A stretch of DNA of 64,000 bases, taken from positions 33,167,235 through 33,231,234 of the forward strand of contig CM055607.1 in NCBI GenBank assembly GCA_029379385.1. The letters are read 5' to 3'. Below the pieces are notes generated by a model that saw only the letters and a list, made by a program, of their open reading frames with translations, was not told the origin of the DNA and searched no databases. This stretch comes from Quillaja saponaria. Taxonomy: Eukaryota > Streptophyta > Magnoliopsida > Fabales > Quillajaceae. The position numbers were made by a program, and so were the translations under genes. Shown in pieces: positions 46,888-60,658 of this stretch (its first letter is position 1; the number at the start of each line of letters is the position of its first letter).

Positions 46888-48859
46888 GTGACTCCAGGAA
46901 CTGACCTCGCTTTTTTTTTTTTCTTTTTTCTAGTGCTTCAGAATATACCAAATGCTTACTTCCCTAACTAGTATTAACCACTTACCATTCCCTTTAAAAA
47001 AAAGAAGAAAAAAAAGAAGCATTGCTCTTTTTTGTTAATAGTGTTAAAAGACACGTCTTAAATCACAGTAACAGGGTATTTTGTGATTATTCGAACACTA
47101 AAATGCATAGATCATATGATTATTTGAAATTAAATAATCAAATGCTTTAATGCATAGACTAATTTATTTTTTGAAATTTTCGATTATTTGAGTCAATAAA
47201 GTCTTAAGTTACATAAGAAGAGACTCGCAGGAGTATCATTAATTTCTTTAGTCGAAGGATAGATTAGGCCAAATCCAGCTTTCAAATCCTTACCGCACTT
47301 GTTTTATGAAGTTCCTCAGCAGGATTCTTTCCAACCAAAATGCATAAATATTACAAATGAAAATTTTATAAGGTGGTCCACACTGGTAATGTATATATGG
47401 CCATATGGGCGTTAAACTTGTGAGTCTCTCAATTCGTTTACGAATCTGCAATAACAAGTTTTAAGGATGGAAATAAACCACCCATTAACTCATGTTAAAC
47501 CATGAGAGAGAGAGAGAGAGAGGGGCATGTCTCAGGTTGAGGAAGACTGGAACTAGTTGTTCAAGTCACTCAATAACACTGACATAATCAAATAACTTCA
47601 AAATCAATTGCTTGCTTAAGAGGACAAGCAGCCATACTAGAAGTGAGACACAAACTAGCCTCCCATAGAAGCAAGCAGCACTGCCTGGATATATGCCGGA
47701 TCCATGGGAATTGATCCAATGGACAAAGGGTAGAGATTGTTAGCTCCAGGGGATTTGAAAGATGTTGAATCCCTGATCCCTCCTCAGTCCTTACAGGTAA
47801 AGGATGCAGGATGACTCGAATAGGGCAGTGCTGTGCTGTGCTGCTTAGATATAGTTTTCATCCGTTTTCGATAGCATATCTAGTTACAGTGATGGAAATC
47901 AATGATGCTTACGGTTTTCAGAAATTTTTATCATAATTAGAATATACATATACTGTTTTGATATGAAGAGCTTTGGCAGGTAACCTATTCTAGGTTGAAA
48001 AGATTCTAGTATCTCAGCCCACTGACAGAAATATTTTAAATCACTTGACAACAATTACCATGAAGAGAAAATCTTATTTGACAAGGAGTATACCGCTGAA
48101 GTTATGTAGCATCAGACTGTTTCTTTAACATGATGACAAAACTTTGGAGTTTGAACTCTAGTAAATTATTCTCTCTCCAAGTCCACCAACTAAAATCAGG
48201 AGCACCAGAGCCTATTCTCTGTACCAATTTAAGATCCAAATTAAATTCCCAAAAAACCTTTGATGAGCAGATTCTTAACAAACAGGTGGTAATTTCACTT
48301 CACAATTCCATGAGGCTATAATTCAAGAACCCGCCACCCTCCTACCCACCGGAGCGTGTCTACAAAGACAACTTAAATAAACAAATTTTCTCAAACAGAA
48401 ATAGTGGAAGAAGGGGCAGAGATATGCATAGTTAGTACAGTATTAGATCATAGATATATGACAAACAAGACCCACCAATCTGCACATGATGAAATGAAAG
48501 TGACTTGTTATGTGGTAACAATAAAAGAGGAAACTAGTCTATGGATGCCCTTATCAAAACAAACATAAGTAATGCTTCCTTTAACAAGGTTCAAATCTTG
48601 AGACAAGTTATAAATTTGTTGAAGTTATATACACATTTCATCATTATGAAACTTGAAACAAGTCCATCATCTCATCAAAGAAGAGGGATGAGAGGAACTG
48701 ATTGCACATCCATGCAAAACTGGTACCAGAAAGAAAAGCAAAAAACTTTTAAAAAATATATATATAAAGAATAGACGAGAGGAGAGAAAAAAAGAAGCTC
48801 TTGTCAAAATGGTCTTTCAGAGAATCCAACCTGGGTTCTTAAAGGGAAACAGAATACCT
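46888..48859. other. Intergenic region after the glutaredoxin array
   Basis: The first 100-150 bases still align with the start of unit 2. A (GA)n run lies at about 47504-47521. No gene is supported; the frames at 48130-48321 and 48541-48774 show no family features. Confidence 0.5.
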
Positions 48860-50100
48860 TCACATGCTAATGTAATCATTTAAAATCTGATTTCTATGCT
48901 CTAGGCTTGCATTTCTTCGCCAGTTCTCAACTGCTCTATGAACTGTAGCATTAGCCTCACGAATCTCCTCAGCAGAAAACTTGTGCTCTATGATCCCCAA
49001 GGGTCCTGGTTGCAATACCTTAACAACAGTTTCCATTTCTTGCTCGAGTTGCCTGCCAGATGAAAAAATGTTTAATCTTAGGCAAGAATCTTTAGTAGAA
49101 CAATCATAAAATATACAACTAACATATGTATCTAACAAGACAAAGATCGAGAGACATCTAAGACCTATTATAACAGACAAGATCCCACACGGTCTTCAGT
49201 ATACAATTTTCTAGGGCAACTAAAACCCCCAAAAAAATAAAAATGGGTGCCACTGAGGACTTCAATTTCTTTGGTAACTACAGGAGATGATTCATTTGCA
49301 TTTTTTAAAATTCTTATATACAAGGAAACAGAACAAAACACTCACTCCAAGATTCTATCTGTAAAACATAATTATTTGTGCAATATCCTTTTTTTGCACT
49401 CGCACAAGTTTCCTTCTTAGGAACATACTCAACAGGTATCTAGGCGATTGAAAGATCTATTTGCTCAATAAGCATGCAAAAGATTGGTGATTTGTAAAAA
49501 TTGACTGAGGATCAACCTTTGTGAATTCATTTGATTGTTCCAATCAGTTTTCTAGTCTGTCAAATTATAACATTTTAATGGATTTTTGTTCATATAGCTC
49601 AAGACCCTTTTAAATTCATTAGCATACAAAGAAATTCAGTAAAATCCTCCTTTATCTCTCAGTCTCTTTTCCTTTAGAAAGCCAGTCAACTTTTTTTCCA
49701 AAAAAAAAAAACAAAAGTGTAGCTCATCAGAAGGGAGCAGATCACCATATTAAACAATTCGAAACAGGACCCAGGTCAATGAGAATTCTCAAAACTCAAT
49801 AAACACAAACAAAACGATAGTTGAATAAATCAAATATATCAAATTGCATAGTGGGTTAGCTCTATTCCCAGTCCCATAAGCAAGCAATAATACCAATTCA
49901 ACAAAAATGTCAAACAAGATGGCTTAATAAAAAGTTTAAGAAGCGCATTGAGTTTCTAGCATTTTGTCGGAATTCAATTAGGGCACGACATAATTCACAG
50001 AACCCTAACAATCTAAAAGATAAGAACATAAAAAACAGAAATACCTGAAAAACCCTGAAAAGGGCAGCGAATTTCGAAGCCTTGCCAAAGAAACCCGCAT
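48860..50100 (-). CDS. Small conserved plant protein, probably mitochondrial
   Basis: Exon 50100-50045 joins exon 49052-48860 (phase: AG|G for Arg) and gives 82 residues. The start MRVSLARLRNSLPFSGFF is basic, hydroxylated and free of acidic residues, like a mitochondrial presequence. The rest is a compact helical protein containing VVKVLQPGPLGIIEHKFSAE and NWRRNASLEHRNQILNDYI. I recognise this as a conserved plant-type small protein by its invariant-looking PGPLGIIEHKF core, but I know no function. The intron is about 1 kb. The tRNA gene lies 124 bases upstream on the same strand. Confidence 0.75.
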
Positions 50101-50223
50101 CTTTTGGATAGAAAACGTTGTTTATTCACGAACAAACAGATAGAAGCTAAAAAGATTGCAACTTTTTGTTCTTAAGGTTGAGGAAGTGATACAAAATGTA
50201 GGAGCCGTTTTTAAAGGTTTTAC

Positions 50224-50296
50224 CGACTCCACTGGGGATCGAACCCAGAATCTCTGGTTCCGTAGACCAGCGCCTTATCCATTGGGCCATGGAGTC
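50224..50296 (-). tRNA. tRNA-Arg (anticodon ACG)
   Basis: The minus strand gives a full 73-base cloverleaf. The acceptor stem is GACTCCA/TGGAGTC with discriminator G. The D arm contains the A-box TGGCCCAATGG, the anticodon stem is CTGGT/ACCAG with loop CTACGGA, and the T arm has GGTTCGATCCC. There is no intron, and CCA is not encoded, as expected for a nuclear gene. The nearest T4 stretch on the transcribed strand lies about 28 bases past the 3' end. Confidence 0.97.
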
Positions 50297-50964
50297 ATCC
50301 GACAAAATTTTACTGACTAATATTTTAATTGGTTTATTAATATTAAAAGACAGTAATTAATAATAGGATTTTTCTAGTAATTGCTCGTAAGACATTTAAT
50401 AAAGTGATAAATTTAAAATTTTTGTATTATTAATTATAGTGATTGATAATGAGTTCAATGTTGTGTAATAAATAATTTTCTACTTTTAAATTGTTTCAAA
50501 TTATAAAATTTATATTTATTATACCTTATCAAATACTCTTTGAGCACTAGTTAGAAAAACTCTTAATAATATATACACTATCTAAGTATGTTATGCTGAA
50601 CTTTTAGTTAGAAAACTATTTTGAGGATGACTTTTTTGGTATTTTCTATTGTAAGTTACATCATTTGTCTTTGGTGCATTGCAAAGAAATTGTAAGTCAC
50701 ATCATTAAGCATATTTATAATTGTTATCTAGAACTAAAAGATGCACAGATCTTAATGGTTGCTGGCATTTTAATTAAAACTATCTTGATAAGTTAAAAGA
50801 ATATTTTGGAGATTTATTTCGTAGTTTGATTCATGTATAAGGCAATTTTGCGTAGTTATATGCACTAGTTTGATCAAATAGAACTACTCAATTGTCATAT
50901 GTTTTTCAGGGATTGGTCATTTTTCACTTCTTTTTTTCCATTATGGGTTCTTTCTCCTGAGTTT

Positions 50965-51003
<39 letters not shown>

Positions 51004-51490
51004 ATGCAGCATCATGGTTAATTGCTTGTGCTTGTGAAACTTGAACATGAATTAAATTATGGGTATGTATGCTGCTGATTAACATTTAACAAACATTGTC
51101 TTGCACTCTTGCTTGAGACTGACAGTCTGACAGCTATGGTGTTTGAGGAGCGTGCATTTGTGAGACAGAGTTGCCAAGATTACTGAAACTTTTGGTGTCT
51201 CGTAGATTGTTCAGAAACAGGAAAAACAACTACTTCTTCTCCAAAAACTGCATCTGCTGCGTTTATCTTTCAATCTTGTAAAAATTCTCAGACATTCAGA
51301 TATATATTTAGAAATACAATTTTAATTGAGCGTCTGCCAGCAATAGTCCAACCAAAGACAAGGAAATGATCATCAAACACAGCAATCCAGGACCAAAACG
51401 CTCACAACCTATGCATCTACAATAAACACATTCACACTAAACATACTAATACTATACACTCTGGCTAGCATATATTACACTTCCACACAG
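50297..51490. other. Intergenic region between tRNA-Arg and the NPH3/BTB gene
   Basis: AT-rich with a 34-base T run at 50967-51000. The part next to 51491 is the likely 3' UTR of the NPH3 gene. No gene is supported. Confidence 0.5.
50967..51000. repeat. 34-base poly(T) run
   Basis: Uninterrupted T run. It could be the tail of a minus-strand retroposed sequence, but no body is recognised next to it. Confidence 0.9.
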
Positions 51491-54400
51491 TCATGAAACT
51501 GAGTGACGTCTTCGCCTGTGGAAAGGGAACCGACTTTCTGAATTTGCTTTACCACTTATAGGCTTAAGACTGTTAATCCTGAATAGAGAATTGAGCTTGC
51601 TTAACTTTTTTGTAAATGATTTAAATAGCTTATTAGCAGGATGAGATCTTACAAGCTCTTGTTTCATAGAAACATGATCTTTCTCCAAGTCGGTAAGCCT
51701 CATTCTCATTCTTGCCACTTCAAGCTTCAGCTCTCGGTTTTCTCTTCTAACTGATGCATAATTATCTCTTGGGGAAATGGCACCACTTCCTGCACCACTG
51801 CCTGAACGTTGAGGGAACTGACCATTGATAGAGCCGAAGAAGAACTGATTGTGTCCCCCGTTCATGGCATTCCGAAGCCTCATTTGCTCAAAGTAAAGAA
51901 CTTGCACTGCCATCTGCACTGGTAGTCTTTCATTTTGTGCAGCATGACTACAAGCATCTTGAGATAATTTTTGACATTCAATGGTTTTGCAAAGCCGGTA
52001 ACGTTCAGAATCCTTAATGTTTGGATGAACCTGAAAAGATAAGTACAAAAATTGGTATCTAAAACCCAAAAATATATTGCTGAGGACTATGCATTAGAAT
52101 AAGAGTGAGGAAGGGAAGTAACTCACTTTGAGGAAGATATCAACTGCTCTGTAGAGTCCATCACTTACAAGACGTGCATGGTCTGGGAGAAGTTCAGCAA
52201 GTAATATGAATTTTGATGGCATCAAATTTGAGTCTAGTGCAACTTCTGCAAGATAATTATCCAACAACTTTGATACCTTGAGAATTGAGCTTTGTTTTGG
52301 AGATCCAGGGCTGTCGAAATCATATACCATTTCACTTTCATCCCTCATGTGATTATCCTCATCATCATCCTCATCCAAGTTCAAGAAAATGAAGAAGATC
52401 CTCAAAATTGAATCGGTGTCATAAATTGTGCTATGACTGTTGCCATGTGAATTTGCCGGAATTAGGATGTCTTCAAGGATTGCCTGGTCAAGTTGCAGAC
52501 CAATTCGCCTCTCCAAATCAGATCTGCAAGAAGTAGATGCCGATGCTGATATTGCCGCTTTCAACAAACTTGAAAGAAATGCCATCGGAACTGGACTCTT
52601 CCTTGATTGAGTTGGTAGTAAGCTAACTATAGCTTCAACAATAACCCTTTGTTTCTTCTGCAATTCTAAATCCAGGAGACTTCCTTTTACCACATGGGGG
52701 TCCCTAATAACAAGACCCTGAAGAGAATTATGTGCATAGTTTATCAAAATTTTGCTGATCATATCCTGTTTTAGTCCCTTTGACTTAACTGCAGATAAAA
52801 CTCGTTGGAAGAAATCAAGACTAAGAACTGTAAGTGCCTTTCCCCACCAATCTGCAGGTGTTTCCGGTTCCATGTTTGAAATAGGTTTTGAAGGAAAGTT
52901 ATGGTCAAGTTTTAGCAATCCAGAGGTGAGCTGCTCTTTGCATGCATTATTTGCAATTGCATTGATAAACCTGTTAACAAGGTTTATCTCTTCTGATATT
53001 GGCAAAAGGGTTTCACAACGATGAAGGACGGATATTGAACTTGATATATTTGGGAGCACTGTATCCTTTATATACGCTTCAGTCCTTGTCTCCAAGTTTC
53101 TCCCTGCAATTTCCTCTGTCATTTCTAGAAAATGGGCTGTACAACGTAGCATAGCAACATTTGAGAGTGTGATCTCAATGTTTATTCCATAACAGAACTT
53201 GGCAGCTAGCTCAAATGCCTCTGATCCACCCGGAATAGCTGGGAGATTTACGCGTGAAACTTTTGAATCTTTTGCTTCTAACAGCAGTTTTTGAATTCTT
53301 CCACTCTTAGATACTAGAGGAGACTGTAAAAAGATTCCAATCATATGATCAATTTTTTCATTGAAATTCTCTTATCCTTATAGTGTTCAGGAAAATGTCA
53401 TTTGAGATCATTCTATGCATTTAATCATTCACATTTTGTGTTTTATTCTTTTTCTGTTTTGTTCTGTACTTCTTTTACTAAGGCACGAAGAATAGTCAAT
53501 CGAAATTCTTAGTATGTATCTATCCACACTAAGAAGTATAACATTAAGCTCATAGTTCTCCCACAAAATGTTCATAATTAATATGCTACGAAAATATATC
53601 TATGTAAAACTATACAAGTAAGCTAAATATACAGTTGCATACTTTACCTTGTGAAGTGCAAAGCTCGATGCTCCTACCTCAATACTAAGATCGCTCGAAG
53701 CATCAGATATTGGCCTGTAAGAGACAGATCTGGTTGAAATTGTATTCAATGATGACATAAAAAATACGAAGAAAAGAAAACATAATTGCAGGCATACATG
53801 TTAACTGTACCAACATGTACGAGACATTGCAAGAGCCTCCTCTGACATATGCATGCATTTCAATGTACTAATGGAATTTAATTTATGTGCATTGTACACC
53901 ACAAAACATAGGCAATGCAATCTTCCTAGATTAATTGATTCGATGGGGATGGCCCCTTGGGGAAAATGACAGACTCAATTATTATAGAATGAGTGGGACT
54001 GCACAAGTACTACAGACAATAGGTTATATAAATTCAATATTTGCAGTACCTAATGCACTACTGATATGGAACCAATCAGTCCAATTCACTGATCTTCACA
54101 AATTCTAAGATTTTCTAGTTTCCCAACTCCGACAACTCTTGTATAAAATATCTGTACTTGTTTTAATTGGGGCCTATAGATAATGAAAACAAGAAAATAA
54201 TTGACAGACAAACATTTATAGTTGTAGACATTTTTGACACTGAAAGATGAGGATATAGACATAATTACCTAATCATGCCTCTATAAGAAACTAAGGCAAG
54301 GTTCAAGTTTCACTAAAGGTCAAGATCACAGCTTTCATCTGTCATACTTGGTGCTTAATATGTATCATGGACTGTTGCTTTCTTCAAGAAAATGGAGAAG

Positions 54401-54965
54401 TTGTCTCTTTGCAGCTGAGAAAGTTTCCTATGAAATTGTGTAGGAAACTAGCAAAGGACTTTTCTCGAAACGCAGGGATTTTAAATGCCAAGCTACTATA
54501 TTCACAGAATCTGATCCATTCAAAATCCAACGCAAAAATAAATAGACAAGCTGAAATCTAAAATGAAAGAGATCAGAACACATTTCTAGAGGTCTTATCT
54601 AACAGCTTCTGGGTTTGGATGAATTGCACCATTGACATGGTATTAGAACTTGTCGTTACTCATGCTAATAATTGATAATTCAGCACGCGGTATGTAAGTT
54701 TGCAAAAGTGACTATTTAAGGATAAAATTTGATAGGAATCATTAGAAGTTCAATAGGGAAGAAGGGGAAGCATTTTGCATTGCAAAGAAAGAAATTCCCA
54801 ACTGCAATCAAAATCAAACATGTACAAAACAGAGTAACTTCCTAGCTAGAATCATGAATAATAAGGAGATTACCATTCAGTGGCATGCCTTATACTCGAA
54901 CTTGGACGAAAGGACCTCTTCCCTGAAATGCTAGGCTTCAATTCCCCAACTGTAACAACACCCAT
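51491..54965 (-). CDS. NPH3/RPT2-like (NRL) BTB/POZ protein
   Basis: Exons 54965-54874, 53714-53648, 53323-52127 and 52030-51491 join in phase to 631 residues. The N-terminal BTB/POZ part spans about residues 30-130 (DLSIEVGASSFALHK, SPLVSKSGRIQKLL, FELAAKFCYGINIEIT). The NPH3 domain runs from DWW (about 211) to about 500, including the block NERLPVQMAVQVLYFEQMR. A Gly/Ser linker and a coiled coil (ENRELKLEVARMRMRLTDLE, about 555-590) follow. The tail is FPFHRRRRHSVS. The family comprises adaptors of CUL3 E3 ligases and of phototropin or polarity signalling at the plasma membrane. In NPH3 a phosphorylated C-terminal Ser binds 14-3-3, and the RRRRHSVS end fits that design. Intron 1 (about 1.2 kb) is the longest. 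Confidence 0.94.
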
Positions 54966-57206
54966 CTCTTCAAAACCCAGCAATTCAAGTTTGAGACTTT
55001 GAACCCCCAAACCCACTTACCAGTGTCACTCTTCCAATTCTATAATAATCTGAACAACCCAACCCATTTTAGTTAAAACCAAAAAAGACTGTTTTTATCA
55101 TTTTGCACAGATTCTTTAAGGACTCCTCCTCTCTCCCTTCCCTCTCTTCCTTCTCTCTCTATGAAAAAGCTGTAGTGAAGTGAAAGTCACATGAAACCGT
55201 GCAAAATTAACGGGTACTGATGACTATGAAACATACTTTAACTGAGTGTTTATAATGTGTTTAATCAAAAGTCAAGGGGAAAAATGCAGGTGTGCTAGCA
55301 CTTTTCGGTGAAAGGTAGTGAACGAGTGGCCTTTTCCTTTTACAAGGTTTTTTGTTTTTAAGAAATTGCAGGAATCCTGAAGTGTTGCAGTGCTTTTGGG
55401 GTTTGTAATTATAGCCAGTGAAAGCTACCCACATAAAGATTAGCTTAAACTAACACTATTATGTGTAAAGCTTTACTAAAGTATAAATTAAGAGGAATGA
55501 GTTGGATTACATGTTATCATGAGAATTGAGAACCAAGGTAGATCACCTGTTATAGGCCTAAAAATTTGGGGCACATAGTCCACCTTTTTGTGACCCACAT
55601 ACAGTTGGTTATCTTGACCCTAGAGGCATAGTATCGATTCATAGCTAGGTGTACTCCCACCTTATCAGCTTAGACTTAAATTTATGCCTACTCACTCTGA
55701 GTTGAACGAAAATTAGAAATGGTTCAGAATTTCTTCAATATTTAAATGATCTTGTGCATTGGAAAATAAAAATTATTCTTACAGTTTTTTTTTCCTTAAC
55801 TTCACATGATACTCATTCATTCGTACTCTAAATATAATTCCAGAAAAAATTTGGTCATGGAGCATTAGCCTATTTAAAACAAAATATTATGGCTGATATT
55901 TGTGAAGTAATTTCCAATGAGAAACTAAATTATGGGTAATAAGGACATTATGCTTATATATTGATGATACCCATTAAGTGTTCCACATATACATCTGTAT
56001 TACTCATTCAAATAGCTTACCCTAACTAGTGTAGGTGTTCTTATTGTGTCAACTGTTGGACTAATCATGGTGTAGGATTGCATGGATCCAATGCTAATGA
56101 TGAGCCCATTAGAGGTTCCTGCTTCGGCATGGTGAGTGACTGGTAGGTAACTAGCAAAAAATGATATTAAAAGAAGAGCTAAATTTTTCTGGGCAACTGG
56201 CTAAGTTCATTCCCTTGTAAGCTTTTTGCTAACTTCTTTTGTAGGAAGTTTATTTTAAGCCATTTGCACCAACATTACAGCCTCTGCAGCTAAATAATTC
56301 TTTTCCTCTCCTATATGAAAAGTCGGCAGGTGGTCCTAGGTTTAGCCTTTGAGGCAAATGCTTATGCTTCTGCTTCTGCTTTTTTTCTTTTTTTCATTCT
56401 CTCTTGCTGACAGTTCTGCTGCTCCCATATTATAGGTGCATTAGTGACTTCAGTCTTCAGTTCTGACCAGTGGTATCACTGAGTAAAATCCCAAAGCACA
56501 ATTACATTGTAACTACCTGTATCTTTTTCAAGCACAGAGAAAATTACTCTGTTTCCTAGGCATGATAAAAAGAAACTAAAGTTCTTACTCTTTTGTTGCC
56601 AAAAAGTAAATTTTCTTTGGTAAATTTGCAGGTTGAAGAAATGGTAGACAGGAGAATAGCATCTTCTATTAAAATATATTCATGGATCTCGCTAAGAGTT
56701 TTAAGTTTTTCAGTGAATTAGTTCTTTAACTATGTTTTCGTCTAAATGAAACTACAAAGCATGCGGACATTATATGACTAGCAACATGTTTTTTATTAAC
56801 AATTGACTATATAATGGTCAAGTAAACGTGGTTTTCCTTTTCAATTCAGACAGCATCTGCTAGATCTGTGTCTGTGATCAGCTTAATAAAGTTCATAAAA
56901 GCAAAGAGTTCTATCAAAAAAGAATAAATTGTTATAAAAAAACTCTTTGGGGTACAAATAATGGAAACGGCTGCTCGAAGAATCAATTATGGCCCTTGCC
57001 TCATAGAAAATGGCATGGCATAACATAAGAAATGCTTGCTTTTCCATTTGCCACTTCATTTGCTTCATAATAATATCATATAAATTTCTCTTTGGGTGGG
57101 ACATACTATTACAAACTAAATCTCTATCTTTTTGGACAATTTTTGCATTAGCTAACATAAATTGTAAAGATTGGCTTCTCAGTGAGTCATAGAAAAAATA
57201 CAGCAA

Positions 57207-57255
<49 letters not shown>

Positions 57256-59161
57256 CACACTTGGGGGAAAAAATAGACCTTTGAATCATTAGTGCAGGTG
57301 ATCAAAGGTGGTGCAAAATTATGATGTGCAGAAAACATGTGAGCCCACCATTTTAAAACTTATTGGGACAAGTATTAATATATTCTACACTGCAATTGCG
57401 TGCATGATGTTACATAAAGGGATTAGGGTTTACCTTTGTATTTAATCCATTTATCTATTTATTGTGATGAATAACATGATGATTATATTACACCTCATGA
57501 GACTTTCATCAGTTGCCATTCTTGTTCTGGGAATCCCTATTGTTTTTGTGTTTCTCCAAACATACAAGGTTTATATTACTCTCGACGACATTTAAAATAT
57601 TAAGAATGACAAAATAATCCGTAATTAAATAATTCATTGAATGTGGCCAATTATAAGTTTAAAAAGTTCGGATTTTGGTACTAAAGTTTTTACCTGTGTT
57701 AATGATTTCAATATCCCCATCATTTTGTCACAAGTTATGTTTTGAGTGAAAGTTTTGACAAGATAGAGGCACAAGCGTTTGTTTCTTTTTCATAGTCCTT
57801 GTGCTAAAATCAAGCGGAAGTGGAATTTACTAGCTTTTAAACTGCTTACACCAAGACAAGCATGCATGCACTTGTTTTGGTGAATTTGGAATACAATGTA
57901 AAGATCTAGTTACTTTTGGTGATTAACCTATCTATTTTTCTCTTTTGTTTTTGGCTGTTGAGAGGTAGAGTTAACAAGGTGACTGTGTACACCCCTATTA
58001 ACCTCCTTTATTCTTATTAATGATGATTTACAAGTGATCACCCCCATTATGATTTGTAAATGAAGCCTCTATTACAGAATAAGTTTTCCTTCACCCTTCT
58101 TCCTTTATATAGTAAGGGTTAAAAAACATAACAGTAGAGAGTCAGAGAGATCTTCAGGACCTGTTTACGTTAAAAAAAAAATAAATACACAACTTCAGGT
58201 ACTTGTTTTTGATAAAAACCAATCTCTCTTGAAATTCCGCCATAATTGTCGCTCATGCCAATGTTTTCCTGGATAATGGTAGGAAACCACTATCTAAAAT
58301 AACTTTTATTCCCATACACATTACACAGTAAATGAGTAGCCCACAAAACAATAGGCCTCTTCTTGGGAGAGAAACAAAACCTTAACCCACACAAAGTATT
58401 TCCGAAGTTGTAAACCTTGCCTCTCTGGATTTCAGAAAATTAAACAATCCTTTCAAAATGGGATTACTCCAGCATCTATATACTCCTGCAGTTTGGGGTT
58501 GCGCATTTTGGGGGTGGGGGAGCCCTATTAGAGGCTTCATAATTTACAATAAACAATTCCTTAGAAAATGTCTCAGTCAAGAAAATTAGAATTCTAAGGA
58601 GAATTTCTCTATTCCAGTATATAGGACTAGTATTGTATCTAGTGAGGATGTGGTAGGAAGCTCTTGGAACCTTCAGAACACTTTCTGCATAACCCTTGGA
58701 GAAGCTTGCACCATGACAACACCTATCCCCTCTGAGATTTAAAGATTGGATCAGCAATTACTACAGAGCAATAAATGGTATTTGAAACTGGGTAAAGCAG
58801 ACATGAAACATACAGCCAAGGGATGCATCATGCATGAAACTAAAAATCTTGTTCTTTTTTCTTCGCTTCTCTAATATGATAACAATAAACGACAAACAAC
58901 AGTTTAAATGGAAAGCCCTACTTTAGTTAACATAATTACTTTCTATAAGTCTTAGAGGAGATGAGGGTGAAATCATATGTAGTTTTGCAGCTTATTTCAG
59001 ATAAGTTTTGATTAGAGGACATGAGCATGAAAGATAATGACTTGATCTAGGTGATAAACCTCAATAGTGACAAGGAAACATTGAAAAATGGACCACTAAA
59101 AATTTACTGAGGCTATAAACAGAAAGAAAAAAGATGATGATGAATGGCTTTTGGTTTTACA
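54966..59161. other. Intergenic region upstream of the NPH3 gene
   Basis: 55.0-55.2 kb is the probable leader and promoter, with a CT-rich run on the plus strand (55120-55160). Beyond that I see no supported gene over about 4 kb. There is a 43-base T run at 57210-57252. The stretch just below 59162 is the presumed 3' UTR of the CCCH gene. The minus-strand frame 58476-58757 has no family features. Confidence 0.5.
57210..57252. repeat. 43-base poly(T) run
   Basis: Uninterrupted T run within unassigned DNA. It may be the A tail of a minus-strand retroposon, though no element body was recognised. Confidence 0.9.
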
Positions 59162-59557
59162 TTAGCTCAAACGGCGTATCTCACCACCTTGTCTTGTGCT
59201 TCTGCTACTGCTTAAAGGGGCAGAACTCTGACTTGAGAGTTGCATGTCAGAAAGTGAGACAGACCCGCTTTGTGGGAAAATTAGACTGACTGGAGTACTG
59301 GAAGTGTTCCCAGAAGGCATTCTGATTGAATATGATTCCTTCTTTGACCCCGAAATCAGCTCAGGCCGAAGCTCAGAAGATAATGATGGAGGATGGGGAG
59401 ACAGCAAAGACCCAACTGGGTAGGGAGTTACTTCCAAATCAACTAGAGAAGATGCTGATGGACTGTATCTCATGGTCCCCATAGGATGGTCAAATTTGCA
59501 TGTAGACCCAAACTTGCAATAGCCATTTTGCAAGTAAAATGCACAAGGTTGCACCCC
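59162..59557 (-). CDS. Last exon of a CCCH zinc-finger protein (plant ZFN/C3H family), partial
   Basis: The exon follows an AG acceptor (AAACAG|GGGGTGC) and encodes about 131 residues. First comes one complete C-x8-C-x5-C-x3-H finger ([20 protein letters not shown]). A Ser/Pro-rich tail with [19 protein letters not shown] and [15 protein letters not shown] follows. In plant multi-CCCH proteins (about five fingers, RNA/DNA-binding) this is the last finger and C-terminus. No upstream exons with further C-x8-C fingers were found between 59558 and 64000. Either a very long intron, now carrying a LINE, separates them, or this is a detached 3' fragment. The exon itself is undamaged. Confidence 0.8.
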   Translation of the reverse strand, partial: GVQPCAFYLQNGYCKFGSTCKFDHPMGTMRYSPSASSLVDLEVTPYPVGSLLSPHPPSLSSELRPELISGSKKESYSIRMPSGNTSSTPVSLIFPQSGSVSLSDMQLSSQSSAPLSSSRSTRQGGEIRRLS

Positions 59558-60611
59558 CTGTTTTTGAGAAAAGGAATGGACTAATAAATTTTCTGAAAAG
59601 AAAGTATATCAGTTTCAGCAACACTGAATGTAAAAGAATCATGTAAAACATTGTTAAAGAACTGGTAATAAGTTCAAATTATCATTGACAACGAAAAAGA
59701 AAACAAAGAGAGCATTATGATTCATTAGTGGACCAATTTGATACAGAGAAAAGATGTCCATGAGTGTGTGAGGAAGTTATGAAAAGAAGAGGTTGGTCAC
59801 TAACCCCATTCCAATTCTATAATAAAACTCATGCACTGCATGAGTTAACCATCCGTGATATATTTTGTCTGTCAGTGCACGTGCATGTGTGCAATATGAT
59901 TATCTAGACTTGGGAGGTTAACGTAAGTCAATATATGAAGTAAAATATCACTTATCAGCACTATGACATTATACAGTTTACAATGTGATATGAATATGAG
60001 TGATTCAATTTCCATACCAGTCAATATTAAAAAGACAACAAAATTGTAGAATCAAAACCATAATATTGTGGTGTACTTTCCCTTGTTGTATTCCGTAGAT
60101 ATGTACCATAATGTGCATGCATGCAGCAAAAACTTTACAATGGGGAGGGGGGGAGTGCACAGCGCACACCCAGCAAAAGTGCAACAAAAGTGACTGAACA
60201 TTTTTACCTCTATTCATTTCCATAAAAGAGGCTAACTTCCTAATTGCTCAACAGGTCCTTCCACTCTCCCTTTCCTCCAACTGATAGTTAGTAAGAAATC
60301 ACCTATGAAGAATGGCCACGGATACGGGGATACGACAATTTCTAAAAATTTAAGATACGATACGTTTAGGATATGTTAGAAAATATTTATCATATACATG
60401 AAAATTATAAATAATTAGAAACTAATAATAAGAGCATACAAAGATAAATTCAATAAAACAAGAATTAGATACGTAAGTCAAATATTAGAAATACATGATA
60501 ATTATTTTTCAGATTACTCTTCCAGTATAGTTTGGTATTCAATTTAGTTGGTTTTGATTTGTAACTTGCAAATTATTGAAGTTTCATTTCAATATAAAAA
60601 GTTTATTGGCA

Positions 60612-60658
<47 letters not shown>

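Noticed and set aside
54367..54561. 64-codon plus-strand frame
   Set aside because: It lies in intron 1 of the NPH3-like gene, antisense to it, with no supporting feature.
56883..57338. 151-codon minus-strand frame
   Set aside because: It depends on a 43-base T run read as poly-Lys and shows no domain or codon signal.
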